This document shows, piece by piece, positions 15,732 through 23,809 of a stretch of 44,773 nt of DNA (position 1 is its first letter; each line of letters opens with the position of its first letter). The stretch is from an uncultured beta proteobacterium. Its GTDB lineage: Bacteria > Pseudomonadota > Gammaproteobacteria > Burkholderiales > Burkholderiaceae_C. The stretch spans positions 1 through 44,773 of the forward strand of contig CAISJH010000014.1 of NCBI GenBank assembly GCA_903885585.1, written 5' to 3'. Both the position numbers and the translations under genes were made by a program. The notes under the pieces are model-generated. The model had not been told where the DNA came from, did no database searches, and saw only the letters and a program-made list of their open reading frames with translations.

Positions 15732-16182
15732 TGCGGGCCTCAAAGCGGTAGGGCAGACGGAAGGATGCTCGATACGATAGTTTGCGACATAGCCTCAAAT
15801 AGTGCGAAATGGACTTTGAGCCGCGACGCAGCATGAGCTGGCGGGCCGACAAGCAAGCCTGAGCGCCGGTGCGCGATACGGCACCCAGTGCCTGAGATGC
15901 GGCCAAGACTCGCATGAGGGTCAGGACATCCAGACAAGGATCCAGCGCCAGCGCATCGAGAAAGTCTGTGTTGATGACATCGGCTGGGATGAAAGGCCAG
16001 GACGCGACCCAGCCCGCCCGCTCCTGCGCCTGCAAAGCGAGCCGCCGCACGACACCGCAGGCCGCTCGGTCCTCGGCGAGTTGCGCGCCCTGGGCCTGCG
16101 ACCGTGTTGCTAAGCCGATCGCAAGTGCGCCAGCGGGGCGTCCCCGGCAGCGCCAGCAAACGCAGCGTAGACCGCCCGCCAT
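15652..16182 (-). CDS. Hypothetical protein behind DNA ligase, possibly frameshifted
   Basis: A 176-residue frame whose ATG shares one base with the ligase stop (TAATG), a typical coupled start. Four cysteines lie near the N-terminus (MAGGLRCVCWRC), then helices (VVRRLALQAQERAGW, LDVLTLMRVLAASQALG). Its last ~50 residues are basic and shadow the next gene in another frame. The alternative frame ending at 15740 reads more like protein (RLKVHFALFEAM) and stops 9 bp before the next start. A frameshift around 15820-15840 is therefore suspected. No function assigned. Confidence 0.45.
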   Translation of the reverse strand: MAGGLRCVCWRCRGRPAGALAIGLATRSQAQGAQLAEDRAACGVVRRLALQAQERAGWVASWPFIPADVINTDFLDALALDPCLDVLTLMRVLAASQALGAVSRTGAQACLSARQLMLRRGSKSISHYLRLCRKLSYRASFRLPYRFEARNDHHRFGCRDSQQRRRRADRCSVACR

Positions 16183-17405
16183 TACCCGAACAGGTCTTCG
16201 GCAAGGACCTGGGGGACCGAGGGCGCTTGTCCCTGTGGACGCGGGGAAGCGCAGTCCTGCGCGCCTGTCGCCATCTGCTGGGGTTCGACCGCAGTTTCAG
16301 CAGCACTGTCGGCCACGGTCTTGAGCTTGATGCGGGTGACCTGGTCGATCGTGCAATCAGCTTGCACCAGATCGCTACGAGGGCCGAGGTAGACCGGCTG
16401 AAACAAGCTACCCGACTCGTAGAGGTACAGGTACCTGATCTCAACGACACCTCCAATCGCTGGAAGGGAGTGATTCACCGGGATCGTGACGCTGCCGACA
16501 TCGCGCAACACCCCTGCCTCCTGCAAACTCACGCGCACTGAGCGGCGACCCTCGTTGTGTGCGCTCACGACGCAGCTGACTGACTCCAGAAGCTTGTGCT
16601 TGCGCGCGAAAGGCGAGCGGCCCGGGGTGTACGGGCTGTCTCTGTGGCGTAGCACGATCCCCTCCCCTTGCGCCCGCTCCACGCTGGCCAGCAGCTCACG
16701 CTTGGCGCGCTCACCGGCCACCACGGGGACCAAGGAGACACGCGAGGCTGCATCCGCGTCGATGGCAAGGAACGCGCTGTGCAGAGCGGCCACCCGTGCG
16801 GAGTAGCCGTAGCCGCGCAGGTCAGTCGTGCCGAGCTGGAGTGCGTCGAAGATGTGAAACGTGTCGCTCACGTGTTCCCCGTCAAGAACAGTACCCACAG
16901 GCAACTGCGACAAGGCGGTGGTCCACGGCTGCGGAACCGACACGAAAAGCCCCCGCCTGTTGATGCCCACCACACCTTCGGCGGTCACTTCGACGGCTCG
17001 GCGCTCTCCGTCGATCTTCTCGCAAGCGAGCCAGTCGTCGCCCAGCAGGAGATGTTCGAGGCTTTCCGGGAAGGCCTCCACAGGCTCCAGCAGTGCGGCG
17101 ACCCAGCCGCTGCTGCGACCCGCCAGGGGCGTCTCGACGAAGGCGACTCCGCTGACGTCAGGCGTGTAGCCGCCGGACACCTTATCGGCGACCACCCTGG
17201 CAGCCAGCTTGAGAGCCTTGTCCAGCGCAACGGGAGCGGGTGTCTTGGTGCCGAGCACAGTGGCCCGTCCGCGAGGGCCGTGGCGGGTATTGACCACAAA
17301 GCCGCTACCGCACGGACTGGCGACGACCTGAACGTGGTACTCCTTGTTGCTGGCACCGGTGGTGTTGTAGAGCGTGGTGCTGGGCAATGGGCTTGAAGTG
17401 GGCAT
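16182..17405 (-). CDS. WGR-domain ATP-dependent DNA ligase fusion
   Basis: A 407-residue protein. Residues about 10-80 form a WGR-like domain (LYNTTGASNKEYHVQVV, TRHGPRGRATV), known from PARPs and bacterial MolR-like proteins as a DNA-end or nucleic-acid-binding module. Next comes a nucleotidyltransferase core: motif I EKIDGER with adenylated lysine K130, motif III LDGEHV (174-179), motif IV EGIVLR (248-253) and motif V ARKHKL (267-272). An OB-like C-terminal part follows to about 360, then a Q/P-rich tail. ATP-dependent ligases seal nicks in DNA (established). Start at 17405 avoids an N-terminal stretch without similarity. It lies directly downstream of the GHKL/metallopeptidase gene (75-bp gap) and probably shares its transcript. 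Confidence 0.8.
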   Translation of the reverse strand: MPTSSPLPSTTLYNTTGASNKEYHVQVVASPCGSGFVVNTRHGPRGRATVLGTKTPAPVALDKALKLAARVVADKVSGGYTPDVSGVAFVETPLAGRSSGWVAALLEPVEAFPESLEHLLLGDDWLACEKIDGERRAVEVTAEGVVGINRRGLFVSVPQPWTTALSQLPVGTVLDGEHVSDTFHIFDALQLGTTDLRGYGYSARVAALHSAFLAIDADAASRVSLVPVVAGERAKRELLASVERAQGEGIVLRHRDSPYTPGRSPFARKHKLLESVSCVVSAHNEGRRSVRVSLQEAGVLRDVGSVTIPVNHSLPAIGGVVEIRYLYLYESGSLFQPVYLGPRSDLVQADCTIDQVTRIKLKTVADSAAETAVEPQQMATGAQDCASPRPQGQAPSVPQVLAEDLFG

Positions 17406-17480
17406 GGTAGGGTGGGTGAAAGGTTCGGTTTGTTGGTCCGCTGGGTGGTGAGGAATCTGCTGGGTGCGCAAGCAGTCGGA

Positions 17481-19304
17481 TCAGCCCGCCAAGGCTGGCT
17501 CTTGTGCCGCAGCAGCCGGTATCGCTGCGGGCGACTGAACCACTGCCGCGTCGGCCAAACGAGCCGTGCCGTCCATTTGGCGAAGCACCTTCATCGAGGT
17601 CTTGCGAAGTGCGACTGCTTCACGCGACCAGTTGTCGAACAAAGCATCCACAAGCCTTCCAAAAGTGGGATGGGAAACCCCTGCGTGGAAGGCCTCGAAG
17701 AATGCTGCGTCGTGTCCGTGGCCGACACCGCTGTCGAAGTCGTGGGCCTGCTCGTGGACAAGCAGCGCTGCCATCCGACTGGCCCACCCGATGCCTGCGG
17801 ACGGCCCGTCGGCACCGCGCAGGAACTTGGCGTTGACGAAGATGTTGGACCTGCCATCCGTGTAGGCATCGGCTGTCTCAGAAGCCATGGCGCGAATACG
17901 CCTGGAGCCGCCTTCCAAGCCCGCGCCGAGGCGCAAGCACATGGCTACGAGGTAGGAGGCCGACTCGATCGCCCTAAGGGCCGCGGCTGCATCCTTTGGA
18001 AGCCGAGCCTGTGACAGCACTTCGTGGTCAGAGTTCAGCGTCGCGGCCAGCGCGTCATAGGAACTGCGAGAGACAAGCCCCTGAACATCGATGATGTCGC
18101 GACGGAGGGCTTCGAGTGACCAGTACATCGCGTCGCGGGCGCGGCCCTTAGCCTCGGCGGCTAGGTTGTGCAAGAAAGCCAAGACATCAACCAACGGACG
18201 GCCGAACCGGTCGAACGTGCATGGATCCAGGACCACAGCAAGTTTGGCCTGCTGGAGTCTGTCTGCCATCAGGCTCTTTCGTGAGGGAGCCACCACGATG
18301 GGCAGGCGGGACGAGCCGAGTTGCTTCAGGCTCAGGTGCTTGCCTGCCACGTCGGTGAACAGTGGCAAGCCGCGCAGTTCATCAACCTGCACGCTCGTGG
18401 TCAAGGCCGTCGTCAGCACTTGGCGAGCCTGGAACTCGCGCCAAGCCTCGGTCCTCTTGGCACCCTTGGTTCGACCGCAATGCTCGGCAGCCAGCCGCGT
18501 CAGAAGTGGTCGGATGGTTTTCCATTCGGGGCACTGGCTGCGCAGCACATCGTTGCGCGCGAAGTTGACGGCCAATTGCCGACGACTGACGACGACCCCG
18601 CCAACGCCAAATTCGCTGGCAGGGTAGTGGGCGACCAAGACACCAAGGTTGAAAAGCGACAACCGGCGCGAGTCGTCAACACGCACATAGGCGCTGTCGT
18701 CGGTATGCGTCCATCGCTCGGACTCGGGAAGGCGATTGATCACCTTGCCGTTGAGCGACAGCGGGATCGGAAGGTACTGGCACTGTTCTGCTAGGGAACG
18801 GGCAATCGACAGGAGGTCGCTTGGATCAAGGCGCTCGTACAGGTCGCCATGGATGGTGCAGCCCACCACAGGCTCACACCCTGTGATGAGGTCGTAGTCG
18901 AGGCCTCGACCTTGGATGTCGACCCGCATCTCAAAGGTGCCCGTGCGCCAGCGATTCCGAGCGAAGGCGAACGCTTGGCCGCGGCCCATTCTGAAGCGAC
19001 CGAATACAGCGTCGCTCTCAACGTGAGGAGTGCCGAATGTCTCGAAGAAGGCATCGATCTCGTCGCGACCGGCAAAACCTCGGCCGTTGTCCTTCACGTA
19101 AAAGCAGTTTCGATCGAGGGTGATCTCGACGCTCGATGCGCCCGCGTCGACGCTGTTCATCACGAGTTCGGTCAGCGCTTTTTGCAGAGAGCCGGCTTGG
19201 CTCTTGATGACGTCGAAGAGCAACGCAGGGTGCATTCGGAACCTGCGGGCCTCTGCCAGGGCACTGGAGGGCGAAGCAATCGGAGCGGAAGAAGGGTGTG
19301 GCAT
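17481..19304 (-). CDS. GHKL ATPase fused to HExxH metallopeptidase-like tail
   Basis: A 607-residue protein. The N-terminus has all three GHKL (HSP90/MutL/gyrase) ATP-binding motifs: ELVMNSVDAG (46-55, N box), KDNGRGF (71-77, G1), and GRFRMGRGQAFAF (102-114, G2). The ATPase-transducer part appears to run to about residue 330. The C-terminal part has LLVHEQAHDF, an HExxH zinc site at 517-521, followed 8 residues later by HGHDAAFFEAF (529-539). That resembles the third-ligand helix of SprT/WLM-like metallopeptidases ('HGxxF'). A GHKL ATPase with a built-in protease motif is unusual. The start at 19304 is ATG before MPHPSS; an earlier in-frame ATG at 19391 is possible but precedes low-complexity sequence. 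It is first of the probable operon with the WGR-ligase. Confidence 0.75.
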   Translation of the reverse strand: MPHPSSAPIASPSSALAEARRFRMHPALLFDVIKSQAGSLQKALTELVMNSVDAGASSVEITLDRNCFYVKDNGRGFAGRDEIDAFFETFGTPHVESDAVFGRFRMGRGQAFAFARNRWRTGTFEMRVDIQGRGLDYDLITGCEPVVGCTIHGDLYERLDPSDLLSIARSLAEQCQYLPIPLSLNGKVINRLPESERWTHTDDSAYVRVDDSRRLSLFNLGVLVAHYPASEFGVGGVVVSRRQLAVNFARNDVLRSQCPEWKTIRPLLTRLAAEHCGRTKGAKRTEAWREFQARQVLTTALTTSVQVDELRGLPLFTDVAGKHLSLKQLGSSRLPIVVAPSRKSLMADRLQQAKLAVVLDPCTFDRFGRPLVDVLAFLHNLAAEAKGRARDAMYWSLEALRRDIIDVQGLVSRSSYDALAATLNSDHEVLSQARLPKDAAAALRAIESASYLVAMCLRLGAGLEGGSRRIRAMASETADAYTDGRSNIFVNAKFLRGADGPSAGIGWASRMAALLVHEQAHDFDSGVGHGHDAAFFEAFHAGVSHPTFGRLVDALFDNWSREAVALRKTSMKVLRQMDGTARLADAAVVQSPAAIPAAAAQEPALAG

Positions 19305-19547
19305 AGCGCTTTCGGGGGTGGATGAATATCCAGTATGTACCCCGCGCGTGGGGTACGTCAAGAGAAAAGTTTGCAGGGCGTGACAGTGCATATGGAAGCG
19401 TCACAACCGGGTGGACTGAGACTGCCAGTGGCGTGTCACTGGGGCTGCCGTCGCAATCGAGCAAGCACAGCGGGCTTTCGAAGCGCTACGACACACACAC
19501 AGGTGCGCGGTGACATCGAACGCGCGAAGCAGCGGCACGCAAGAAGA

Positions 19548-19582
19548 AGCCCCTCCTGAACGGGTACCGAACAGGAGGGGCT
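19548..19582 (-). terminator. Terminator-like hairpin upstream of the GHKL gene
   Basis: AGCCCCTCCTG (19548-19558) pairs with CAGGAGGGGCT (19572-19582), loop-closing GTACC. On the minus strand it is followed by CTTCTTCTT. No minus-strand gene lies to its right before 21730, so it may act as a leader attenuator for the GHKL-ligase transcript or be a remnant. Confidence 0.5.
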
Positions 19583-19621
19583 GAGGAACCTTCTTGCCAA
19601 AGGCATGGCGTTGCGCCGCCA

Positions 19622-19637
19622 GATAAGAGTTCTTATC
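19622..19637. promoter_or_regulatory. Inverted repeat, possible operator
   Basis: GATAAGA-GT-TCTTATC is a perfect 7-bp inverted repeat 49 bp before the plus-strand start at 19686, in an AT-rich stretch (ATATCATATG) that could hold the promoter. The binding protein is unknown. Confidence 0.4.
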
Positions 19638-19685
19638 AAGTGGATGCGCAATATCATATGAACACATCGTGAAGGAGCCCAGGGA

Positions 19686-20009
19686 ATGAGCCAGCATCGC
19701 TATGTCGCGCACTTGCGCGAACAGGTCGTTTGCGTTTGTGTAGGCTGGGACCGAAACACGCGGGGCTTTCACCTGTCCATCACCGACTTGGACGATGAGT
19801 TGGTCCACCTGGCCGAAGACCAAGCGGATCTTGCAGCTGTCACACACGAGGCACAGCGCTTGGGTGTGCCGATGCCGACTGCCTTGGGGGCTGCGCTGAG
19901 CGACGATGCGACGCTGAACGCATGCAACACCGTGGCCTACTATGGCCACGAAGGACAGCAGGTCAGTCAGCAGGCGTACGTCGCGCTGCTTCGCACGGCG
20001 GCCTGTTAG
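19686..20009 (+). CDS. Hypothetical protein upstream of HerA-like ATPase
   Basis: A 107-residue protein starting MSQHRYVAHL, with GAAGGAG 8-12 nt before the ATG. The N-terminus alternates strand-like segments (VVCVCVGWDR, GFHLSITDLDDELV) and is followed by helices. It ends 2 bp before the likely GTG start of the ATPase and is probably translationally coupled. It is not recognised; it may be a partner of the ATPase. Confidence 0.6.
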   Translation: MSQHRYVAHLREQVVCVCVGWDRNTRGFHLSITDLDDELVHLAEDQADLAAVTHEAQRLGVPMPTALGAALSDDATLNACNTVAYYGHEGQQVSQQAYVALLRTAAC

Positions 20010-20011
20010 CC

Positions 20012-21349
20012 GTGCACCGAATTGGCCTAGACGAGCGGGCTTGGGAGCGCACGCGAAGACGGACGGACGTCATCTGGGATCCGAGCGCCCTCGTAAACCC
20101 GCACGTCCTCATCTGCGGCGCGAGCGGCTCAGGGAAAAGCTTCCAGGCTATGCGTTTGTTGGAGTCTGCGGCGGCGGCCGGGATCGAGGTGGACGCGTTC
20201 GACCTGCACAACGAGCTCAATGAGTGCTCAGGCGCGAGCGCAAACATCTACAGCGAAGCAACCAGGCTCGGCACCAATCCACTGGTTCTGAATTCGAACC
20301 CGCACACCGGTGGTGTCCGCCGTCAGGTCGAATTTGTTGTCGATCTGCTCAACGCCACGTCGCGAAAGCTGGGCCCGCGCCAGACCAGTGCCCTCAAGGC
20401 CTTGCTCTACGAGACCTACCTGGCGCGCGACATCGTCCCCGAGCGGCCCGAGACGTGGATCCGCAACGAGCTGACTGAAGACGAGTACGACCAGCTGATG
20501 GCCCAGAAAGCCTTCAATGCCCTGCGTGGGGCGTACCCGATTCTGCGGGACGTGATCCGGACCTGTGAGCGAAGGATACGGTCCTTGACGCTGTGCGCCG
20601 ACAACCAGGCCGTGATGGCGCTCGAACGGGTTGAAAAGGCCGCTGGAAAGCTGACGGCCCTACGAGCAAAGAAGATCGCCCAAGACGAGCTCGAGGCCGC
20701 TGAGGAGAAGCTCGCGATTGCCAAGGATCAAGCGATCGAGGCGTACTCTGCGTTCGTACTAGCCATCCAGAATGGGCAGGAGTGGGGCGAGCAGATTCGG
20801 TATCAAAGCGCCGACACCCTGCGCGCTCTGCACGAGCGTTTGTCTGAGTTGAACAGCATCGGCATCTTCCGGGCAGCTCCACCGGTCTGGGCCAGCCACC
20901 TGCGTGTCCACCAGATCGGAGCCCTGCGCGACGACGAGCGCCGACTCCTCGTCTACACCCACTGCGCGGCCATCCTTCGGGCCTGCATGGATGCTGGACA
21001 GTCGACCAGGCTGCGGCGGCTGATTTTTCTAGATGAAGGTCATGCACTCCTCGACGACGATGGGCACTCGCCTCTGAACAAGATTGTGAAGGAGGGACGC
21101 AAGTTCGGGCTGGGGCTGGCAATCGGAAGCCAATCCCCGTCGCATTTCTCTGCCGACGTGCTTGTCAACACGGCCACCGTGATCGTCACGGGCCTCGAGG
21201 CAGCCGACAGGGAGTTCGCGGCTCGAAAACTCAATGCGCCGCCGGAACTGCTCAAGGCGGTCAAGCCCAAAGCAGTTGTGGCTGTGAAGCTCAAGCGCAA
21301 CGGCGAGTCCGAGGATGGGTTCAGGCTGGTGAATGTCTCAGCGCAGTGA
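20012..21349 (+). CDS. HerA/VirB4-like (DUF87-type) P-loop ATPase
   Basis: With GTG at 20012 the protein has 445 residues. Walker A is GASGSGKS (36-43), preceded by NPHVLICG; Walker B is RLIFLDEGH (336-344, D341-E342); the sensor Gln lies in IGSQSP (Q374). This order (VLIxGxxGSGKS, then FxDEAH-like, then SQxP) is that of the HerA-FtsK/VirB4/TraC superfamily, hexameric DNA or protein pumps (established). A long helical insertion of about 200 residues separates Walker A and B, including LERVEKAAGKLTALRAKKI. The ATG at 19922 lies inside the preceding gene and reads as non-coding sequence, so 20012 is preferred. No NurA, Sir2 or conjugation genes are adjacent, so the role is unclear. Confidence 0.75.
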   Translation: MHRIGLDERAWERTRRRTDVIWDPSALVNPHVLICGASGSGKSFQAMRLLESAAAAGIEVDAFDLHNELNECSGASANIYSEATRLGTNPLVLNSNPHTGGVRRQVEFVVDLLNATSRKLGPRQTSALKALLYETYLARDIVPERPETWIRNELTEDEYDQLMAQKAFNALRGAYPILRDVIRTCERRIRSLTLCADNQAVMALERVEKAAGKLTALRAKKIAQDELEAAEEKLAIAKDQAIEAYSAFVLAIQNGQEWGEQIRYQSADTLRALHERLSELNSIGIFRAAPPVWASHLRVHQIGALRDDERRLLVYTHCAAILRACMDAGQSTRLRRLIFLDEGHALLDDDGHSPLNKIVKEGRKFGLGLAIGSQSPSHFSADVLVNTATVIVTGLEAADREFAARKLNAPPELLKAVKPKAVVAVKLKRNGESEDGFRLVNVSAQ

Positions 21350-21399
21350 ACCCCGTACTGCAGAGGGCAAGTGACTGTGACCCAGACTTCCGCCGCGCA

Positions 21400-21431
21400 A
21401 GCCCGGTCCTTCAGGGCCGGGAGGATGTCAA
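21400..21431 (+). mobile_element. Solo IS200/IS605-type right end (omega-RNA-like hairpin)
   Basis: The hairpin CCCGGTCC-TTCA-GGGCCGGG is directly followed by AGGATGTCA. In IS200/IS605 and IS607 families the right end typically carries a hairpin with loop TTCA followed by GGAGGATGTCA, which also forms the 3' part of the TnpB omega-RNA (family knowledge). No tnpA or tnpB is present in the window, so this is a solo end or remnant just behind the ATPase gene. Confidence 0.45.
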
Positions 21432-21479
21432 GCGCATGCCCATTACAGTTTCCAATCGACTGCTTGGAAGGTCACTTTC

Positions 21480-21704
21480 ATGTCTGAAACGTCTGGCCCG
21501 TCCCAGGCCGCCGCGTACGCTTGCGCGCACGCTCTGCTCCAGGGGACCTTCGCCTACCTGCTGAGGCTTCCTGCCGTCCCCACTACCACCGAGCTTGCGC
21601 GCAGGATTCGAACTCACATCGAAGACCCTGCCGTCGCAGCATCGGCTGCGCTCGCCCGCGAGGAAGTGGCTGCCCAGGCCATGGCGTTCAGCATCCAAGG
21701 GTGA
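21480..21704 (+). CDS. Small helical hypothetical protein
   Basis: A 74-residue alanine-rich helical protein starting MSETSGPSQAAAYACAHAL, with GGAAGG 10 nt before the ATG at 21480. It lies 130 bp behind the ATPase gene, separated from it by the IS605-like end, and is convergent with the next minus-strand gene. Not recognised. Confidence 0.5.
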   Translation: MSETSGPSQAAAYACAHALLQGTFAYLLRLPAVPTTTELARRIRTHIEDPAVAASAALAREEVAAQAMAFSIQG

Positions 21705-21729
21705 CGTTCACCCCCATATGTGGGACTCT

Positions 21730-23103
21730 TTACCTGGACGCATTCTGGCGCCAGGCCTCCGCTGCGCAACTCCACAAGGTGTCCACCAGTTGTGCCGCAT
21801 CTCGCATGGACTGGCGGACCTCATCGATTCTGAGTGTTTGCCAAAACCGCCGTTCCAGACACAACTCTGAAGTGACCTGACCATCTGAAAGCGTCGTCGT
21901 CAGGTCCTGCCATCCATCCCTCAGAGAGTTCTGTCCGAGATCCTGCCATTCCACCCGAAACTTGCCCTTCCTGATCTGGCTTGCGATGGTGCTCGAAGCG
22001 CTCGAGTTCAGCGCATCTTTGATCCACCATCGTCCCGGGCCTTCAACTACGACTTCAACCGTCAGCTCAACAAGGTCGCCCAGATCGCACACCAGAAGCC
22101 CGACCCCATACCCCAGGATCTTCGAAGTCCCGTCGTTCAGTCGCGGCCAGCGTTCAGGCAGTCGCTCCGGTCTATTGAAGATCTGCGCGCTGGGGTCAAA
22201 CGGCTCGCCAACCCGCAGCCGAACAATGACGCAGCCAGTCCCTGTGCCGGCATACATGTACGCGCCATCCAGCCATGAGAGCCCTGCCATCCACTCATCT
22301 AGGTCCGTCTTCAGCGCATCTACCAAGAGTCCGGTACCCCGACGCAACATCTTTGCCCGTGAAGTCTCGTCGTGTCGGATGCGTGAGCATCGTTGCAGGG
22401 TCTGCAGGGCAGTTGCCAGCGCCCAATCACCGCCTGGGTCCCTTTGTGGCCTGGTCTTCGGTGGCACCTTGTCCCACAGCGCGGGGGTCTCTCGCAACAC
22501 GCACGGCCCGAAGACAACTCCCGATGGAAAACGTCTGGCAACTCCCGAATTGCAATGTCGCCAACCAGTCGCTGTCTCGTTCACGCAGCACCAGCGCCAC
22601 ACCTCCGCCTCACGTTCCGCCTTGTTGATGCTATCGACAGTCATCGCGCCATCGTCGACGTAGAACCTGTGCCGCTGCGTAACACCCTTCGAGCCTGCCA
22701 CCTTCTTGCGCCCGATATCCGTTCTTGGAACACAGCCAACCGCCTGAAGCCCCTGTCCGAGATCTGGTAGCGCATCGATCAACCACTGGTCCACGAGCAG
22801 CTCCGCCGGCGGTCCTTTGAACTCATCGGACTCATTCGACCAAACCTCTGCAAGCAACGGCCACATTGGCATGCCGTCATCCAGAAGAGCTACCCGTATT
22901 GCCGCATACGGTGCGCCATCGAAGGCAATCCGTTGCGCCAGCAGCGGTCTCAGACCCAGCGATCTTGCTTCCTCGACCGAGTAGCCGTCTTCCTCGTAGA
23001 CGACCTCACCAGAGCCCGCCCGCGCGAAGTAGTAGCGAAGCACACAAATCGAGAGCACGTGAGCATGACCCTGCGCTTGCACTTCCGTAACCCCTTCACT
23101 CAT
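21730..23103 (-). CDS. Hypothetical 457-residue protein
   Basis: A soluble, tryptophan-rich protein that I do not recognise. It starts MSEGVTEVQAQGH at 23103 with GAGGGA 9 nt upstream; a GTG at 23139 would add 12 residues. It mixes strands and helices with no clear catalytic motif. Visible landmarks are WRWCCVNE, GPCVLRETPALWDK, MYAGTGTGCVIVRLRVGE and a C-terminal helix ending in WRQNASR. It lies about 110 bp downstream of a Cro-like regulator on the same strand, which could regulate it. Confidence 0.65.
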   Translation of the reverse strand: MSEGVTEVQAQGHAHVLSICVLRYYFARAGSGEVVYEEDGYSVEEARSLGLRPLLAQRIAFDGAPYAAIRVALLDDGMPMWPLLAEVWSNESDEFKGPPAELLVDQWLIDALPDLGQGLQAVGCVPRTDIGRKKVAGSKGVTQRHRFYVDDGAMTVDSINKAEREAEVWRWCCVNETATGWRHCNSGVARRFPSGVVFGPCVLRETPALWDKVPPKTRPQRDPGGDWALATALQTLQRCSRIRHDETSRAKMLRRGTGLLVDALKTDLDEWMAGLSWLDGAYMYAGTGTGCVIVRLRVGEPFDPSAQIFNRPERLPERWPRLNDGTSKILGYGVGLLVCDLGDLVELTVEVVVEGPGRWWIKDALNSSASSTIASQIRKGKFRVEWQDLGQNSLRDGWQDLTTTLSDGQVTSELCLERRFWQTLRIDEVRQSMRDAAQLVDTLWSCAAEAWRQNASR

Positions 23104-23212
23104 GGGCGCGTTTCCCTCAAGAGCATCCGCGTCAGCCACCGCCAGATCCAGTCCAGCGCCGTACTAGCCGCAGCCTGAAGAACAGCCCGTGTGATCGCCG
23201 AAGCTCATTGAA

Positions 23213-23521
23213 TCACCTTGCTCTCGGCACTGCCCCTGCCGGTTTGGCATCACGAAGCCGCTCGAGCACCAACACCCTGACCTCTTGATCCAGCAAGCTC
23301 AACGCCGCCGACGTTGTCCATTGAGGCAGCAGCTGATCAAGAACGCGGTACTTCAGCAATGGGCTTGCAGGCTTCCCCCCACGGCGGACATCGCTTACAA
23401 ATTGCGGGGTGAAGCCGAGATGGCGCGCCAGCGCTGCGTCAGATCGGGCACCGAGTTTGTGCTTCAACTCGTCAAGCAGTTCTACCCAATTGAGCTCAGG
23501 TGCGAGGTAATCTGGGTTCAT
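23213..23521 (-). CDS. Small Cro/Xre-like DNA-binding protein
   Basis: A 102-residue protein. Residues about 13-60 contain a helix-turn-helix: LKHKLGARSDAALARHLGFT, then PQFVSDVRRGGKPASPLL, the AxAxxLGxTPxxVSxxxxGxxxP pattern of Cro/Xre repressors. GGAG lies in the leader before the ATG at 23521. It probably controls its own promoter and the downstream 457-residue protein. The upstream region carries two AAAGTCCGTC motifs (23731, 23751) that are shared with the neighbouring Xre gene. Confidence 0.7.
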   Translation of the reverse strand: MNPDYLAPELNWVELLDELKHKLGARSDAALARHLGFTPQFVSDVRRGGKPASPLLKYRVLDQLLPQWTTSAALSLLDQEVRVLVLERLRDAKPAGAVPRAR

Positions 23522-23717
23522 GGGGTTAGGCTCCGCCAGCCCAGTCTAAGTCCGCGCGGGCAATAACGTGCGCTTTGCGGACGACAACAACAGGCGCGTG
23601 CTCCAATTGCAGTTCTTCCCCTTCTCAGCCCGTGGCGGGAGGACAACCGGCCGTGCTGGCATTGCGTTCACTTCCAAGGCATGCTCTTTGGCGGCATCGC
23701 TGCCCGGTGCGGGGCGT

Positions 23718-23763
23718 GACGCCAACAAATAAAGTCCGTCGGGCCCGATCAAAGTCCGTCGAG
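23718..23763 (+). repeat. Left pair of AAAGTCCGTCGAG repeats
   Basis: Two copies 20 bp apart: 23718-23743 (26 bp, longer arm starting GACGCCAACAAAT) and 23749-23763. The long arm is an inverted copy of 24443-24468 (23 of 26 bases identical). They lie downstream of the Xre gene and about 200 bp upstream of the Cro-like gene. Confidence 0.7.
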
Positions 23764-23809
23764 ACCATGTGGCCGATGCGCCACAGCTCAGCCTCCGTTG
23801 AGCGACCGC

